Positions 27,181-39,900 of a stretch of DNA of 64,000 nucleotides are shown piece by piece. Source of the DNA: Sclerurus mexicanus. Its lineage: Eukaryota > Chordata > Aves > Passeriformes > Furnariidae. The notes below the pieces were generated by a model. The model had not been told where the DNA came from, did no database searches, and saw only the letters and a list, made by a program, of their open reading frames with translations. The DNA is taken from positions 2,489,707 through 2,553,706 of the forward strand of contig VWZF01013053.1 of NCBI GenBank assembly GCA_013396755.1, read 5' to 3'. Every line of letters begins with the position of its first letter. Position 1 is the stretch's first letter. The translations under genes and the position numbers were made by a program.

Positions 27181-28228
27181 TCACAAGAGCTGATGGGGTG
27201 GGGAAAGCCTACCTGACACCAAGGATCCCTCAGCAAAAATAAGCACTGGAGTTCTTATCCCTGCCTCAAATTTCAGGGACTTGCAGGCATTACACAGTTA
27301 AAAAAACAAAACACACTCTGAAGGAAACACAGAGGAATGTTTCCTTCAAAGGAAGCCACTTTAGCCATGTGCTTCACTCAGTCTTTCACATAGTTTGGTT
27401 GACCCTGCAGCCACCACCAGATCGTGGGTGAAACAGCCTGCTGGAACCTTTTGCCCCTTCCAACCCAATGTGGGATGGTCAGCAGCAGCCACTTCTTCAT
27501 GGAGACCAAACAACCCACCCAACGATGCTCTTCCAACACCTTAGTCTTTCCCTTTTCTCATTTCTTCTCACATCGACTGCCTGTATGCTAGCCTAAATAT
27601 TCAGCTTTTTTCCAAATTCAAAGTTTCGTCAATAATATATTTTCCATTACATTTTCTCGGACATTATAATTGCTTCTGAAAGAAAGAAAATGCAAGGCTT
27701 TACCAGGACAAAAACTATTATTGGGGCATTTGGATTTAAGCTTATAGTTGAATTTGATGTGAACTAAAATTCTTGTAAATGGTGTTTAACTTGAAAATGC
27801 TGACAGCAATAGCTGTAGTAACAGGCCATAACAGTTCTTAAGAAAGTTAATTTTATATGACTCATTTCTGCTTCGGAAATTTTTACATTACCAGTCTTTG
27901 GCTTGGGCACATTTCACTTTGATTTTTTTTTAATATCTTTTTTCTCTTTAATTACACTCAATGATATTTAAATTATTATAAAAAATTAAGTAATTTTAAC
28001 TTTGAAAATTCAGAAATTGTACACTTGCAAGCTACTACACGGCAAGAAAGTGTGCTAATGGGAGTCTGCTATACTTCAAAAGGTGCAAACCAACACTGCA
28101 AAATGCTGTGTGATTTCAACCCATCTTAAAAAGAATAAAAAAATAACCTCCAAAAAACATCAACTCCATTTCTGTTTTTTAAGAATCGTTGACAAAATCT
28201 AGCAATGAAAATATTAACACATTCTGTT

Positions 28229-28243
28229 GGGGGGGGTGGGGGG
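28229..28243 (+). repeat. G-run (G8 T G6)
   Basis: Eight G, one T and six G form the longest G tract I noticed in the window. It might fold as or within a quadruplex but is mainly a spot where read length errors are likely. Confidence 0.7.
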
Positions 28244-28685
28244 ACAAAACAAACCATACCAAAGCAAAAAAATCACAACCTACTAACAAACTGATGACTC
28301 TGGAGCACTTGGGATACAACATTACCTAAAACTTAGTCCAGTGCAAAGATGGATGGGCATGAGTCAGCCTGGCAATATGAGCCATCTGCCCCTGACAAAA
28401 GGACACAGCCTCCAGCAGACCTGCATGCAGGAGACACGCTCAGGACCCCAGAGCCAGTGAAAATGTAGATTGCTGGCAATAAGTGGCACTCACATCTCAA
28501 AGCAAAGCAGCTCTTAAGCGACTCACACCTCCAAGCAGAATGATCTCAGAGCCCTGACTCCATGGCTTCTGTAGAGGACGCCAGGTCTGGCAGTGGCCTG
28601 GGGGAGAGCAGAATGCCCATCATCTGCAAACTCCACGGTGCTGCCGCTGATCTGCAAGATCAGATGATCTAACCTGGCTTTTCAA

Positions 28686-28862
28686 GGAATAACAGAACGT
28701 GTGAGGTTGGGAGGGACCACAGTGGATCACCAAATCCAAGCTACGTTCTCCAGTAGGGCCATCCCAGAGCACACTGCACAGGATTGCATCATGATGGTCC
28801 TTGAGTATCTCCAGTGAGGAGATTCCATGACCCCTCTGGGCAATCTGTTCCAGTACTCCAGT
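28686..28862 (-). mobile_element. CR1 LINE fragment, 3' region
   Basis: The plus strand reads as the complement of a CR1 3' end: aataacagaacgtgtgaggttggg, then gggaccacagtgg, and later gagtatctccagtgaggag, gattccatgacc and ctctgggcaatctgttcc. The element's sense strand is minus. It differs in sequence from the copy at 29681, suggesting another CR1 subfamily. It is 5'-truncated at about 28862. Confidence 0.8.
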
Positions 28863-29412
28863 CTTCAGAGCTTAGGATCAATTTTACAAACATAACTGGT
28901 TACAGAAGACAAATCTTCCTGTTAGTAATATTGCACATGGATATCAGAGATACACAGGACATAGGAAGCCCTAATGTCTCATGTCAAGAGTAATTTTTTT
29001 TATAAAACCAGATTTTAAATGATATATTTAAAATACTGATACACAAACCCAAAAGTTCCTCTTGTCACGATCCAGAGGTATTCTAATTTGCTGTAGAAAA
29101 ATAGGTCAGTACTGAAAAAAAATTTAAATCCTTACTTTAAAGTAAATTTTCTAGATTTTTTTTTTCTCATTCGGTGAGGTTTTACTGAGTTCTATCAAGT
29201 TCAACAATGACAGAGCCCTTAAAAATAATATATTATGGAGCTGAAGACAGCAACATTTACAATTTAGCTTTATTGGAATTTTACTATATTTTGATAGATG
29301 ACAGCTTTAATGACTCTGTGCATGTTTTATGGCAGAAAACAGAGTAAGGCAGGAACATAATTTTCTGCTTTTTTCAACAATCTGTATCCAAAGAATTTAG
29401 AAAACAAGTCAG
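28863..29412. other. Intron-like AT-rich sequence
   Basis: No gene or repeat family is recognised between the CR1 fragment and the left edge of the 1.9-kb duplication. It contains T- and A-rich runs near 29116-29167. Confidence 0.6.
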
Positions 29413-29486
29413 TGTACTTCATAAGCACGCCAAATTTATTTTCTGGGTGAACTCTCAAATGTTAAAGCTCAAGTACACAGAGTGAT

Positions 29487-29500
29487 GTTGCCACGGCAAC
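29487..29500. promoter_or_regulatory. RFX-type X-box palindrome (copy 1)
   Basis: The sequence gttgccacggcaac is a perfect GTTGCC-N2-GGCAAC inverted repeat, the classic full X-box bound by RFX-family winged-helix factors. A further half-site (gttgcc) follows at 29502-29507. It lies in a locally GC- and CpG-richer stretch (about 29480-29640). Binding is inferred from the motif only, and it is distant from any recognised promoter. Confidence 0.55.
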
Positions 29501-29680
29501 TGTTGCCGCAGCCCAAGATGGTCCCATGGTTATGAAGGCACACGCTGTGCCCGTGTGCACATGCCGGGACACACCAACACTGTGACCATTTGCGCATTAT
29601 CGGCCTGATGCTGCTCCTGGCAAGGCAAGGGGACGTTCACGGAAGGCATCAAGCTGCAACAACCTTGCATATGATATAAA

Positions 29681-30083
29681 GAATCACAGAATCATAGAAT
29701 TTCTGAGGCTGGAAAAGACCTTTTAGATCAGTGAGTCCCCAGCACTGCCAAGGCCACCACTAAACCACGTCCCCAAGTGCCACATCTACACATCTTTTAA
29801 AAACCTCCAGGGGTAGTAACTCCACCACTTTTCTGTGCAGCCTCTGCCAGGGCTTGACAGTGAAGACATTTTACTTTATAGCTAATCTAATCTAAGCTTC
29901 CTCTGGTGCAGCTTGAGGCCATTTCCTCGTTTTATCTCTAGTTACCTGAGAGAAGGGACTGACCCCACCCAGCTACAACCTCCTTTCAGGTAATTGTAGA
30001 CAGTAACAAGGTCTCCCTTGAGCTTCCTTTTCTCCAGGCTAAACAACCCCAGGTCCCTGAGCCACTCCTCATAAGTCTTGTTT
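29681..30083 (-). mobile_element. CR1 LINE, 5'-truncated 3' end (copy 1 of the duplicated block)
   Basis: The plus strand begins aatcacagaatcatagaat, the complement of the terminal repeat of avian CR1. It continues with the standard complement of the 3' untranslated region and ORF2 tail: cagcactgccaaggccacc, acttttctgtgcagcctctg, cagcttgaggccatttcc, ttctccaggctaaacaacc and gccactcctcataag. The sense strand is minus. About 400 bp remain with modest divergence. It cannot move on its own. Confidence 0.93.
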
Positions 30084-31315
30084 ACTCGTTTTTCTAGGAC
30101 CTAAATGAGAAAACCTTCATTTGCCCCAAGATGTAATATTAGAAGATTTAGTGTTGCTATAGCTATAGGTGGAGCGGAGCGGTAATATGTTTGGTGTCCT
30201 TTGACCTTTCTTTCCCAAATCTCCACTGAAATAACCTGTCAAGTTTGAGAAATGTCAGAGTTTGGTCATTTGAGTCTGCCTGGAGGTCTAATTTTGCATG
30301 GTGTACAATTCCTGTGAATTTATCAGAACATGTTTTTTCACACATAGTCAACATGGTGTGACATTCAGCATCCTGAATCCGCCAATGTCTACACGCTGAA
30401 ATGAGTTTATGCTTTCTCTTAAAAAGAAAATCCAGAGTGTGTTAGCTCAGGTCAACAAAGGAATCCTCAGTGGATTTCTGAGGACAGAAATAAAAGGATA
30501 CATCCCTTCTTTCTGCTGCTTGCTCTGCATACCTATCTACTAGCAGTTCTGCCACTCTTGAAACAGCCTTTCCACAGCAGCCAGCGTTGAGTTCAGCATG
30601 AAAGTATCTTAAATTCAAAGTCTGATTTGTTCCTTTAGGAACACTGCAAACAGGTTTAAGATCTGCAGTGAAGTACATTTACATGTAAAGCTCCATATAT
30701 CAGTAATATGTATGCTTTCAGGAGAATTTTACACTTTGATGTAAGCCCTTCTGGAACTAAGTCACAAAAAGCAGCCAGATCTGATGCTGGTTTCAGCCAA
30801 GTCCTACCCAAGTGTGATCATTTCCTTGGGAGAAGAGGCGCAGCTGCTTAGCCTGTGGTTTTACCTTCAGCCTCTCTTTGATCCTCTCCCAATCATCATT
30901 TAGGGAAATCTCTCAGTCTTGCTCAGGTGTATGAGGATGAAGGTACTACAAGAAATAAACTGGAGAAGTCCACTATCCTAAAGACTACCTCAATTCTCAA
31001 TCATCTATCTCAGCCTGCTTTAGTCACTTTTGACACCTACAAGTTGACAGTCAAACTTTCATATATGCAGAATTTATCACAGACTGCCAGCAGACTGAAC
31101 TTATTACTACTGTTAGTCTGTACACATTTCTTAAGGAATGATTTCTTACAAAGTAACCATAACAGCAGCAGCCTTAGAGAGGAGTGTGATGCACAGCTCA
31201 CAATCTAAAATAAACACATCAGCTTCTTTAGAGGAAAAACTTCTCATAAAACTTCTTTTAGACTTGGCCAGGGTTGTGCATAGCTATTAGAGCTTAAATG
31301 GATTATGCTGTAGAA

Positions 31316-31316
31316 N
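31316..31316. other. Ambiguous base (n), probable assembly gap
   Basis: This is the only non-ACGT character I noticed in the window. It sits exactly between the two copies of the 1.9-kb block, as expected if two contigs with overlapping ends were joined by a minimal gap symbol. Confidence 0.95.
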
Positions 31317-31390
31317 TGTACTTCATAAGCACGCCAAATTTATTTTCTGGGTGAACTCTCAAATGTTAAAGCTCAAGTACACAGAGTGAT

Positions 31391-31404
31391 GTTGCCACGG
31401 CAAC
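31391..31404. promoter_or_regulatory. RFX-type X-box palindrome (copy 2)
   Basis: This is the same 14-base palindrome, duplicated with the 1.9-kb block. If the duplication is an assembly artefact, only one such site exists in the genome. Confidence 0.5.
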
Positions 31405-31584
31405 TGTTGCCGCAGCCCAAGATGGTCCCATGGTTATGAAGGCAAACGCTGTGCCCGTGTGCACATGCCGGGACACACCAACACTGTGACCATTTGCACA
31501 TTATCGGCCTGATGCTGCTCCTGGCAAGGCAAGGGGACGTTCACGGAAGGCATCAAGCTGCAACAACCTTGCATATGATATAAA

Positions 31585-31987
31585 GAATCACAGAATCATA
31601 GAATTTCTGAGGCTGGAAAAGACCTTTTAGATCAGTGAGTCCCCAGCACTGCCAAGGCCACCACTAAACCACGTCCCCAAGTGCCACATCTACACATCTT
31701 TTAAAAACCTCCAGGGGTAGTAACTCCACCACTTTTCTGTGCAGCCTCTGCCAGGGCTTGACAGTGAAGACATTTTACTTTATAGCTAATCTAATCTAAG
31801 CTTCCTCTGGTGCAGCTTGAGGCCATTTCCTCGTTTTATCTCTAGTTACCTGAGAGAAGGGACTGACCCCACCCAGCTACAACCTCCTTTCAGGTAATTG
31901 TAGACAGTAACAAGGTCTCCCTTGAGCTTCCTTTTCTCCAGGCTAAACAACCCCAGGTCCCTGAGCCACTCCTCATAAGTCTTGTTT
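31585..31987 (-). mobile_element. CR1 LINE, 5'-truncated 3' end (copy 2 of the duplicated block)
   Basis: This is the same element as 29681-30083, present again because it lies inside the duplicated 1.9-kb block. It should not be counted as an independent insertion. Confidence 0.92.
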
Positions 31988-33219
31988 ACTCGTTTTTCTA
32001 GGACCTAAATGAGAAAACCTTCATTTGCCCCAAGATGTAATATTAGAAGATTTAGTGTTGCTATAGCTATAGGTGGAGCGGAGCGGTAATATGTTTGGTG
32101 TCCTTTGACCTTTCTTTCCCAAATCTCCACTGAAATAACCTGTCAAGTTTGAGAAATGTCAGAGTTTGGTCATTTGAGTCTGCCTGGAGGTCTAATTTTG
32201 CATGGTGTACAATTCCTGTGAATTTATCAGAACATGTTTTTTCACACATAGTCAACATGGTGTGACATTCAGCATCCTGAATCCGCCAATGTCTACACGC
32301 TGAAATGAGTTTATGCTTTCTCTTAAAAAGAAAATCCAGAGTGTGTTAGCTCAGGTCAACAAAGGAATCCTCAGTGGATTTCTGAGGACAGAAATAAAAG
32401 GATACATCCCTTCTTTCTGCTGCTTGCTCTGCATACCTATCTACTAGCAGTTCTGCCACTCTTGAAACAGCCTTTCCACAGCAGCCAGCGTTGAGTTCAG
32501 CATGAAAGTATCTTAAATTCAAAGTCTGATTTGTTCCTTTAGGAACACTGCAAACAGGTTTAAGATCTGCAGTGAAGTACATTTACATGTAAAGCTCCAT
32601 ATATCAGTAATATGTATGCTTTCAGGAGAATTTTACACTTTGATGTAAGCCCTTCTGGAACTAAGTCACAAAAAGCAGCCAGATCTGATGCTGGTTTCAG
32701 CCAAGTCCTACCCAAGTGTGATCATTTCCTTGGGAGAAGAGGCGCAGCTGCTTAGCCTGTGGTTTTACCTTCAGCCTCTCTTTGATCCTCTCCCAATCAT
32801 CATTTAGGGAAATCTCTCAGTCTTGCTCAGGTGTATGAGGATGAAGGTACTACAAGAAATAAACTGGAGAAGTCCACTATCCTAAAGACTACCTCAATTC
32901 TCAATCATCTATCTCAGCCTGCTTTAGTCACTTTTGACACCTACAAGTTGACAGTCAAACTTTCATATATGCAGAATTTATCACAGACTGCCAGCAGACT
33001 GAACTTATTACTACTGTTAGTCTGTACACATTTCTTAAGGAATGATTTCTTACAAAGTAACCATAACAGCAGCAGCCTTAGAGAGGAGTGTGATGCACAG
33101 CTCACAATCTAAAATAAACACATCAGCTTCTTTAGAGGAAAAACTTCTCATAAAACTTCTTTTAGACTTGGCCAGGGTTGTGCATAGCTATTAGAGCTTA
33201 AATGGATTATGCTGTAGAA

Positions 33220-33865
33220 CTTTTGATTTAGAGACATTAGCAGTTGGATATAAGCAAAGTGTGCATTACAACAAGAACAAAGAGGACATATTCAAGAAAC
33301 ATATAGCTTAGTACACTGAGATAAAGTAGGCTATAAACTATATAACTGATGCTTAGAGGTATTTCAGCAATTGCCACCAAAAGCAGGAATTGTGCATGAA
33401 CAGAAGGGCTGATGGTTTCTGCTAATTCAGCTTCATACCATCACCTATTGTGGGCTGAGGATCTGTTGAGATGCTGGATAGCCATGTTCAGGTACACACC
33501 CTGTACAAGACAGCTAGTGATGCTTGGGAGCTTAACCAGAAAATTACACTCCACTGACACCAAAAACGGTTAAATACCAAGTGCCACAGTAGAGTAGCTA
33601 TGGATGACCAGTCACTGGGCATACTTTGCAAACTGGCTTAATACATACTATTACTTGCTCTCCAACTTGCCTTAAAAAGCAACATACCAAAATACTCCAA
33701 GGAACAGCACTGAGAGAAGACAAAGCCCTATCTTCCCTGCTTTAGCTCTAAACCAGGACAGTATTCATGCCACAGAAGAACACATTACTGCCTCTTAAAA
33801 AGATGGGATGATACATCAGTTACAATACTTCTCTTAATTCTGGAAAGTTACACTGAAAAGTTGAC
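33220..33865. other. Intron-like unique sequence right of the duplication
   Basis: No gene, RNA gene or repeat family is recognised in these roughly 650 bases. Confidence 0.6.
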
Positions 33866-33955
33866 AATTCACAGAAGCACAGAAATGTTGGCTGGCAGGG
33901 ACCTCACAGGGTCACCTGCTCCAACCTCCCACACAAAGCAGGACTGCTGCCAAGA
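33866..33955 (-). mobile_element. Short CR1 LINE 3' fragment
   Basis: The plus strand reads attcacagaagcacagaaat, then gttggctggcagggacctc, and later ctgctccaacctcccacac and aaagcaggactgctgcc. These match the complement of the CR1 3' end. The sense strand is minus. It is short and 5'-truncated, with an imprecise right edge. Confidence 0.75.
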
Positions 33956-36900
33956 ACAGATCGAGTCACTTTGTCCTCAAACTGAACTCATCAAGCATTC
34001 AATCAGAGCTAAAGGGTTCAATAAGAACACAAATGTGTGCCATTCCACTCAGGTTTTTTTTCTCTGCTGCTGTTACATCTGTTTCTTAGTAAAAATAACA
34101 TCAGTATTCAAAAATAAAACCCCTTGGACCTGTAATATAACCAGTCGTTAAAATTCATACAGCCATTTCTGCTAACAACAACAAAAAAAATACAATACAG
34201 AAAAGAGAAAGAATTGGAAAAAAATGGAAGTCTTAACGCACAGACATAGCAGCCATGGCATGAAAAATTCATTTCCATTAATGAGACGTGGTAGTCCCCA
34301 GGCCAGCGCCCTTTGTATGTGAACCATGTTAATCAGATTGTATGAGCATTTGCTGGAAACTCCTGGGATAGCAAGCAACTATAACTATAGAGCAAGCACA
34401 GCAGATTAGCAGCTTGCTAAAAACTGCTTCACTTGTAACCCTTGGTGCACAGGAATGATGCAGGTTTCCTGAAGCACTGAGAAATGAAGCATTTCATTTA
34501 CAAGTCTCAAGTTTGTCACAGCCTTTGACACGATTTCCACATTACCAAAACATGGATAAAACATCCTCCTCAGTGGCACCTTTGCGTAAGAAAGGACAGA
34601 ATTAACACACGAGTAAGGCCTGTGTCAGTTCGGACTTGGTTTTCAGGAACTGCAGCTGGGTTGGACTGGGATGAAAACATGTCTGTTCTCACAAGGACTC
34701 ACAGCACAAGCTCTGCAGGTTGGATGTAGAGAACATGTGGATTTATGGAAAGACCTAGCAAGACAGCAGGACCTGGTTTTGACCAAGCACACTTGTCCTT
34801 TTTAAGAGGTCTTATTATATGAACCCTTCCAGGCTTTCCTTCCTTCCTTCATCTGCCAGTGAAAACATTTGTTTAATTGCTTCCTAGCTTGGGCTTTATC
34901 TGTAGCATTTTCCCAGAGATAGAAACAAATGGAAACTCATGCTTCTTCAGGCAACTTCATTTTGAAAACCTTTGAGAGTTTCATGTAAATTTCGGAGTTA
35001 CTGGATCTGTAAACCTTTTTATTGATTTTATTCCCAGCCTAATTTTAATCTCAGTCACCAGCTCTTGCTGTTTGTGCAGAGCTCGGAGCCACTAAGAAAC
35101 CAGTGTTCTCCAAAAGTCACCCACCAAAGGAAGGGAATCAATAGCCTAATTTCCAAAGAACACAATTTGACAATATTAATGAAAATATTATCCATAACTG
35201 ACTCTGAAAAGGACTCCAAAAAATGCTATTAGTGACTGAATAATACAATCAAACCATTAAATTATGCATAATACTATATGAGTATTTGCAACACTGTATG
35301 GATATTTTTGATCAAAACATGAATTATAGTCCCACTGCCTGCCTTTTTTAATTCCACAATACTTAGATGTCTCCTTGAAGGAAGAAGGAAAGACTTCATA
35401 AAATAAACAAATGGATAATCGACCATCATTCATGTGATGCTTCTGCAGGCCTCTGGGAAGTTGTGCAGATCACTGTGGTGACTATCAAGACAGCCCTGGT
35501 CTCTCCTGCCTCTCTTACCTTCTGAAATATCAATCAAAAAAAAAAAAAGGACAGAAAGAGGGATACAGATCCTAAACTCCATTTTCTTCAACTTCAAAAA
35601 ATGGAAAACTAATTTTTCACAGTTTCCCCAGAAATGTCATTCAAAACTGAACATCTTCTGCTTTATTTTACATGTTAATTATTCCTCTTAGAAATAAACA
35701 TTTCCTGACTAAAAATGTGCATTTTGATAAAATTTAGGGGTTTAGTGGGAATATTTCCCCTCACAAAACAACTTAATCAGCTTTATTTATACATGACCTA
35801 ATTTCAAGCTCAGAAAAGAAAAAAAAGAAGTCAGATGCCCATGAGGAAGAGGATCAGGCCATGCAAATTAAAAAAAGAAGAAGCACTTTTTTCATCTCTA
35901 CTGCTTTTTTATGGGGAAATGTCTTCTACTGAGCTTCATAGTACAAAGTTTTTCTTGAGTTACAGCAAGGAAAGGGGCAAAGCAATCTCTAGTGAAATGT
36001 CACCCAAGCTCATGAAAAATTTAGAGCGACTACATTTATAACCAAGATGAATCGAGAAAAGACATTAGAAAACAGTTTGTACATTGAGAAAAATTCAGAC
36101 TGAAAATTTGAATGGTTTTCTTTCCCAACAGCAAACACACATATTTTAGATAGAATGCATACCTGTAATTTCTTTATGTATCAAAGCTATTTAGAACACA
36201 CTGAACTATATTAAGCATGTCTCATAGCTTGTATAATTTATTTATGAACAGAGGCATTATTAAAAATAAATGTTCTTCAATAGCACTTAAAAGTAATGCT
36301 GTTTTGAGACCAAATGTCAGGCAAGTGGCATGAAAATGTAAAGCTCGGAAAGTCACAAACTGCTCTCACACAAAATATTTGTACTACCGAAACACAGCCT
36401 GAAACATGCAGGTTTATTATAATAACACAGACACAATCATTACAATTGCAATATGTTTCACGGGCTATCATTACCTTAGTTAAATACTCCATTTTTCAAT
36501 CTATTAAAAAGTATCAAAGTATGACTCTGCTTCACCCAGATACAATATCTGCCCTGCTAGAGTAAGGTCTCAATAGGCACAAAAGTAATGAGTTCCATTA
36601 CCCATTTTCATAACTTACTTTTAAAATTCTCAAATATAACTATTACAAGGTCATGCCCAAGGCCTAAAACACTGACTGTAAAGACAATAACCCCAAAGTG
36701 ACCATTGTGCCACCTGTGTATGTAAGTAAAGGCCCCATAAATCTGTTTGGACCTGTAATCCATTTCCATTTGTCTTTTACTTTTAGATCCTGGAAATAAT
36801 TAAGCCTACAGTTAAACTAATTAAATATTGTGTGCTGTTACAAAACCATAGTGGATTTTTATCTTCCTCTGCTATACTTAGTCCAAAATAATTGCAGTGA

Positions 36901-39900
36901 ATACAATTATCTACCACAGTTACCATCTGGGACATGAAAGTAAACATTTTAATTATTGCCATTGTAACTTGGGACGCACAAAGACCAGCATTTGGGCTAC
37001 ATATGGAATTCATTTCTATGGCTCAATGTCAAAACAGGTGGATGCAACACAAAAATACAGTTGGCTAAATGCCCACAAACTTTGCTACCTAGTGAAGACT
37101 ACTACAAAGAAGTGGAGAGCTGAATTTTATATCCAGACTGGTTCTTAAGCTGCTGGGTGATCTCAAAAAAAAAAAAATCAGCACTGTTCTAAAGCACTTT
37201 CATGTGTCACTGAAGTAGTCACCATTGAAGTAAAGAGATGACTTTCTCATTAGGGATGCAGATTATCAAAAACTAGCATTTTTACTGACTGTATTGGGAA
37301 TTTTGTATGCAAGGAAAGGAGAATACTTTACTTTGGGGACTTTTATTCGAGTAGTTACCTATCAGTATGCACCTGTAGCATGAAGCATCAAAGTTAAAAT
37401 GCATTTATCCTGCAGAGCAATCTCTCAGTAAAGAGCAGAGGAATGCAATCTAATTTAATTAATGAGAATCAGAAAAATAAACATATAGGGTATGAAATGG
37501 AGAGAGGGTATTAACTTCAGTTTTTTACTACAGAACTGAAAAAAGGTACTTAGATGCCTTTGATGATAGTTTGAATCCAGTTTACCAAGGTCAGAAGGAC
37601 TGCAAAATGAGTAAAAAACTGAAAAACTTACATAACAAGGTAGTAAGCACAATCTTCACACAGCTGAATAAAACCATAATGGACTCTCATTTAATGAGCC
37701 CTTTAAACCTCAGTCACAAACTGGAAGTCTTAAGATTAATAATGAGTGCCAACAGTTATGGAATTTCCAGCCTCCGTGTGTTTGAGAGGATGACCACTTC
37801 TTCATTGTGATGCAATCAACTCCCGTGGACTGCCGAGGCCCCTGAAGTCTCACCAGTATAAAAGGAAATTAGTTTGCTCTGTTTCTCCAAACAATAGCCT
37901 GGATCCAGCAGAATTGAGTCAGCAGGAGCTTTCCATCACCCAACACACCTTGTGTTGCTATCTAGAAATTAAGGTGGTTTTCTGGTTTGCTTCTTTGTTT
38001 AAACTAATAAGCTGATGATCACCAAGATGTCTGGCTATGTATTTCCACTATTTCAATAAATGACAAAGACCAACACTGCACCAAGATGTTTCCAAATATA
38101 TTCATGATCTCTACAAACACTCACACTTAAATAATTTTCCTGTGGGGAGGATGCTCTTCTACTATTTGACTGGAGCCACATTTTATTGTCCCTCTTCCCA
38201 TGCAGATTTCACATCTAAACTGAAATTATACACTACTTTTTGTTGGACAACATGCTGCAACTTTAAGCCTTTGAATATTCTAATTGTTTTAAATGAAATA
38301 CTGTTGAAAATAAACACATACTTGAAGATTTAAGCATTGAGATCTAAATCCCATTTTTTGGCAGGCTTACTTTGAGCTTCCAGATCTATTTCTTCGTTTT
38401 TAAGATTTACCTGCAGCATGCCATAGTGCAAGGATTGAGTTGAAATACCTTTTACTTAAAAGAGAACAATATGAGTATTGAACTAAATGAAAAATTGTAC
38501 ATGACCTTACCCAGGATTTTCTACTTGTAATGTTTATCTACAGACATGATCTGGAGTAGGTCTTCATCCCAGAAGGAATATTTTATACTGCAAATATAAA
38601 CATCCTCGCCATGTTTTGAAACTAAATAATTACATTTAGAGAAAATATGCTTAATTATACTCAGAACAATCAAGACTGACTGCTTGGAGGGTGCAAGTCC
38701 CTCAGTCCATCTGCTGCGTACGTTCACTGCCGTTTTGGCACTTCCTTGAAATCCTGAAGTGAACACACACACAGGTTTGAAACATTTCAAAACCGTGTAA
38801 GCAGATGGTGATACAGCAGGTAATAATTTAATTACACATCTCCTAGAATACACTCCCCCCACAAAAAATAAAGCAAAGAGGGAATAAACAATGCCCAGTC
38901 TGATCTTTTAATTGCAGTGCAGGAGCTTTTGTTGAATTGGCAGTGATTTTTCACCCATCTATTCTGCCATTGCAAAGAGTTAAAAACAAGAAGTTCTATA
39001 CCATGTTTTGTTCCTAACAGAACATTTTGGATGCAAAAAGAAAAAAAAAAATTTCCATGATAAACTCTGAATTTCTCATAGACAAGAAAATAATTGCATT
39101 TACACAACACTGAAAAAGAGAACTACCTTTAGATTTGCAGGTACAAAAAGGTCAGAAAGATACACACACATCTGCTCTTGCTTCTACCAGAACTTTGACA
39201 CCACTGAAGTGTGAAAGCAATGAAGAAATGCCAGACCTATTAATTCTTCATTTTATGAAGTATCACATTAAAGTGGAATAGCACAATAGAGACACGATAC
39301 CAGAGAGAAACCAGGAACTGAGCAAATTTACTGAAAATGAAAAAAGAAAATTAAAAGAAAAATAAAAACAACCAATATAGTGTTGGTCTATCTAACACAC
39401 CACCTACACCAATGAGGCTGGAAAAGAGAAATGGCTCCTTCCTGAATGCTTTTACAGCAACTTGACTGTTCTAGACATAGAACTGCTACCTACAAAGACG
39501 TTGATGACAAAATAAATGCTGAAGTACAGAAGGTCTGATTGGCATTCCACTAAATCAGTGGTGCTGAGTCATCTTAACCTAAGGAATGTGGAATTACATC
39601 AGAGATGTGCCACCCTCTACATTATGTGCATAAATTAAGGCAAAAAAGTCTAAGGAAGCAGTATATTTTGTCTTTATGTAATGGTCAAATAGCTTGAAGA
39701 GTAATTATATTTAAGTAGTAATTTATATATATATACCTGTGTGCATATAGACATACAAAAATCATAAAAATCAATAGTTGACTCTATTGGTTTTTTTCAT
39801 TCTGACTACAAATGCCATAATTGGCTGCCCAATTAGAAGCAAAAAACCTAGGCTTATGATTTAGGCAGCTCATAATGCAAACTTCCATTGTATTTTTTTT

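Larger units (their letters stand above)
23186..28685. other. Intron-like unique sequence, no gene recognised
   Basis: No exon, RNA gene or clear transposon is seen. Notable composition features are an A14 run at 24260-24273, a strongly pyrimidine-biased plus strand at 26953-27180, and a G8-T-G6 run at 28229-28243. Open frames such as the 96 codons at 24914-25204 show no family similarity. Confidence 0.6.
29413..31315. repeat. Direct duplication, copy 1 (1,903 bp)
   Basis: This block recurs at a constant offset of 1,904 bases as 31317-33219. It runs from tgtacttcataagc to gattatgctgtagaa. All open frames inside it reappear with identical translations. I found two differences: c at 29541 versus a at 31445, and g at 29594 versus a at 31498. 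The block carries an X-box palindrome, a CR1 fragment and unique sequence. The copies abut across a single n, which points to an assembly join rather than a biological tandem duplication. Confidence 0.97.
31317..33219. repeat. Direct duplication, copy 2 (1,903 bp)
   Basis: This is the second copy of the 29413-31315 block, beginning directly after the ambiguous base at 31316 and ending at 33219, where the sequence continues into unique DNA (cttttgatttagagac). No indels relative to copy 1 were seen. Because the left flank belongs to copy 1 and the right flank to copy 2, a single true copy would join both flanks naturally. Confidence 0.97.

Noticed and set aside
30163..31208. Three repeated small frames (63, 78 and 93 codons, seen again at 32067-33112) as a duplicated gene family
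   Set aside because: They recur only because the whole 1.9-kb block is duplicated, and they show no similarity to known proteins.
29413..33219. Biological tandem or segmental duplication, or satellite
   Set aside because: Only two copies, near identity and a single n exactly at the junction make an assembly artefact more likely. Kept as a finding because reads could show otherwise.
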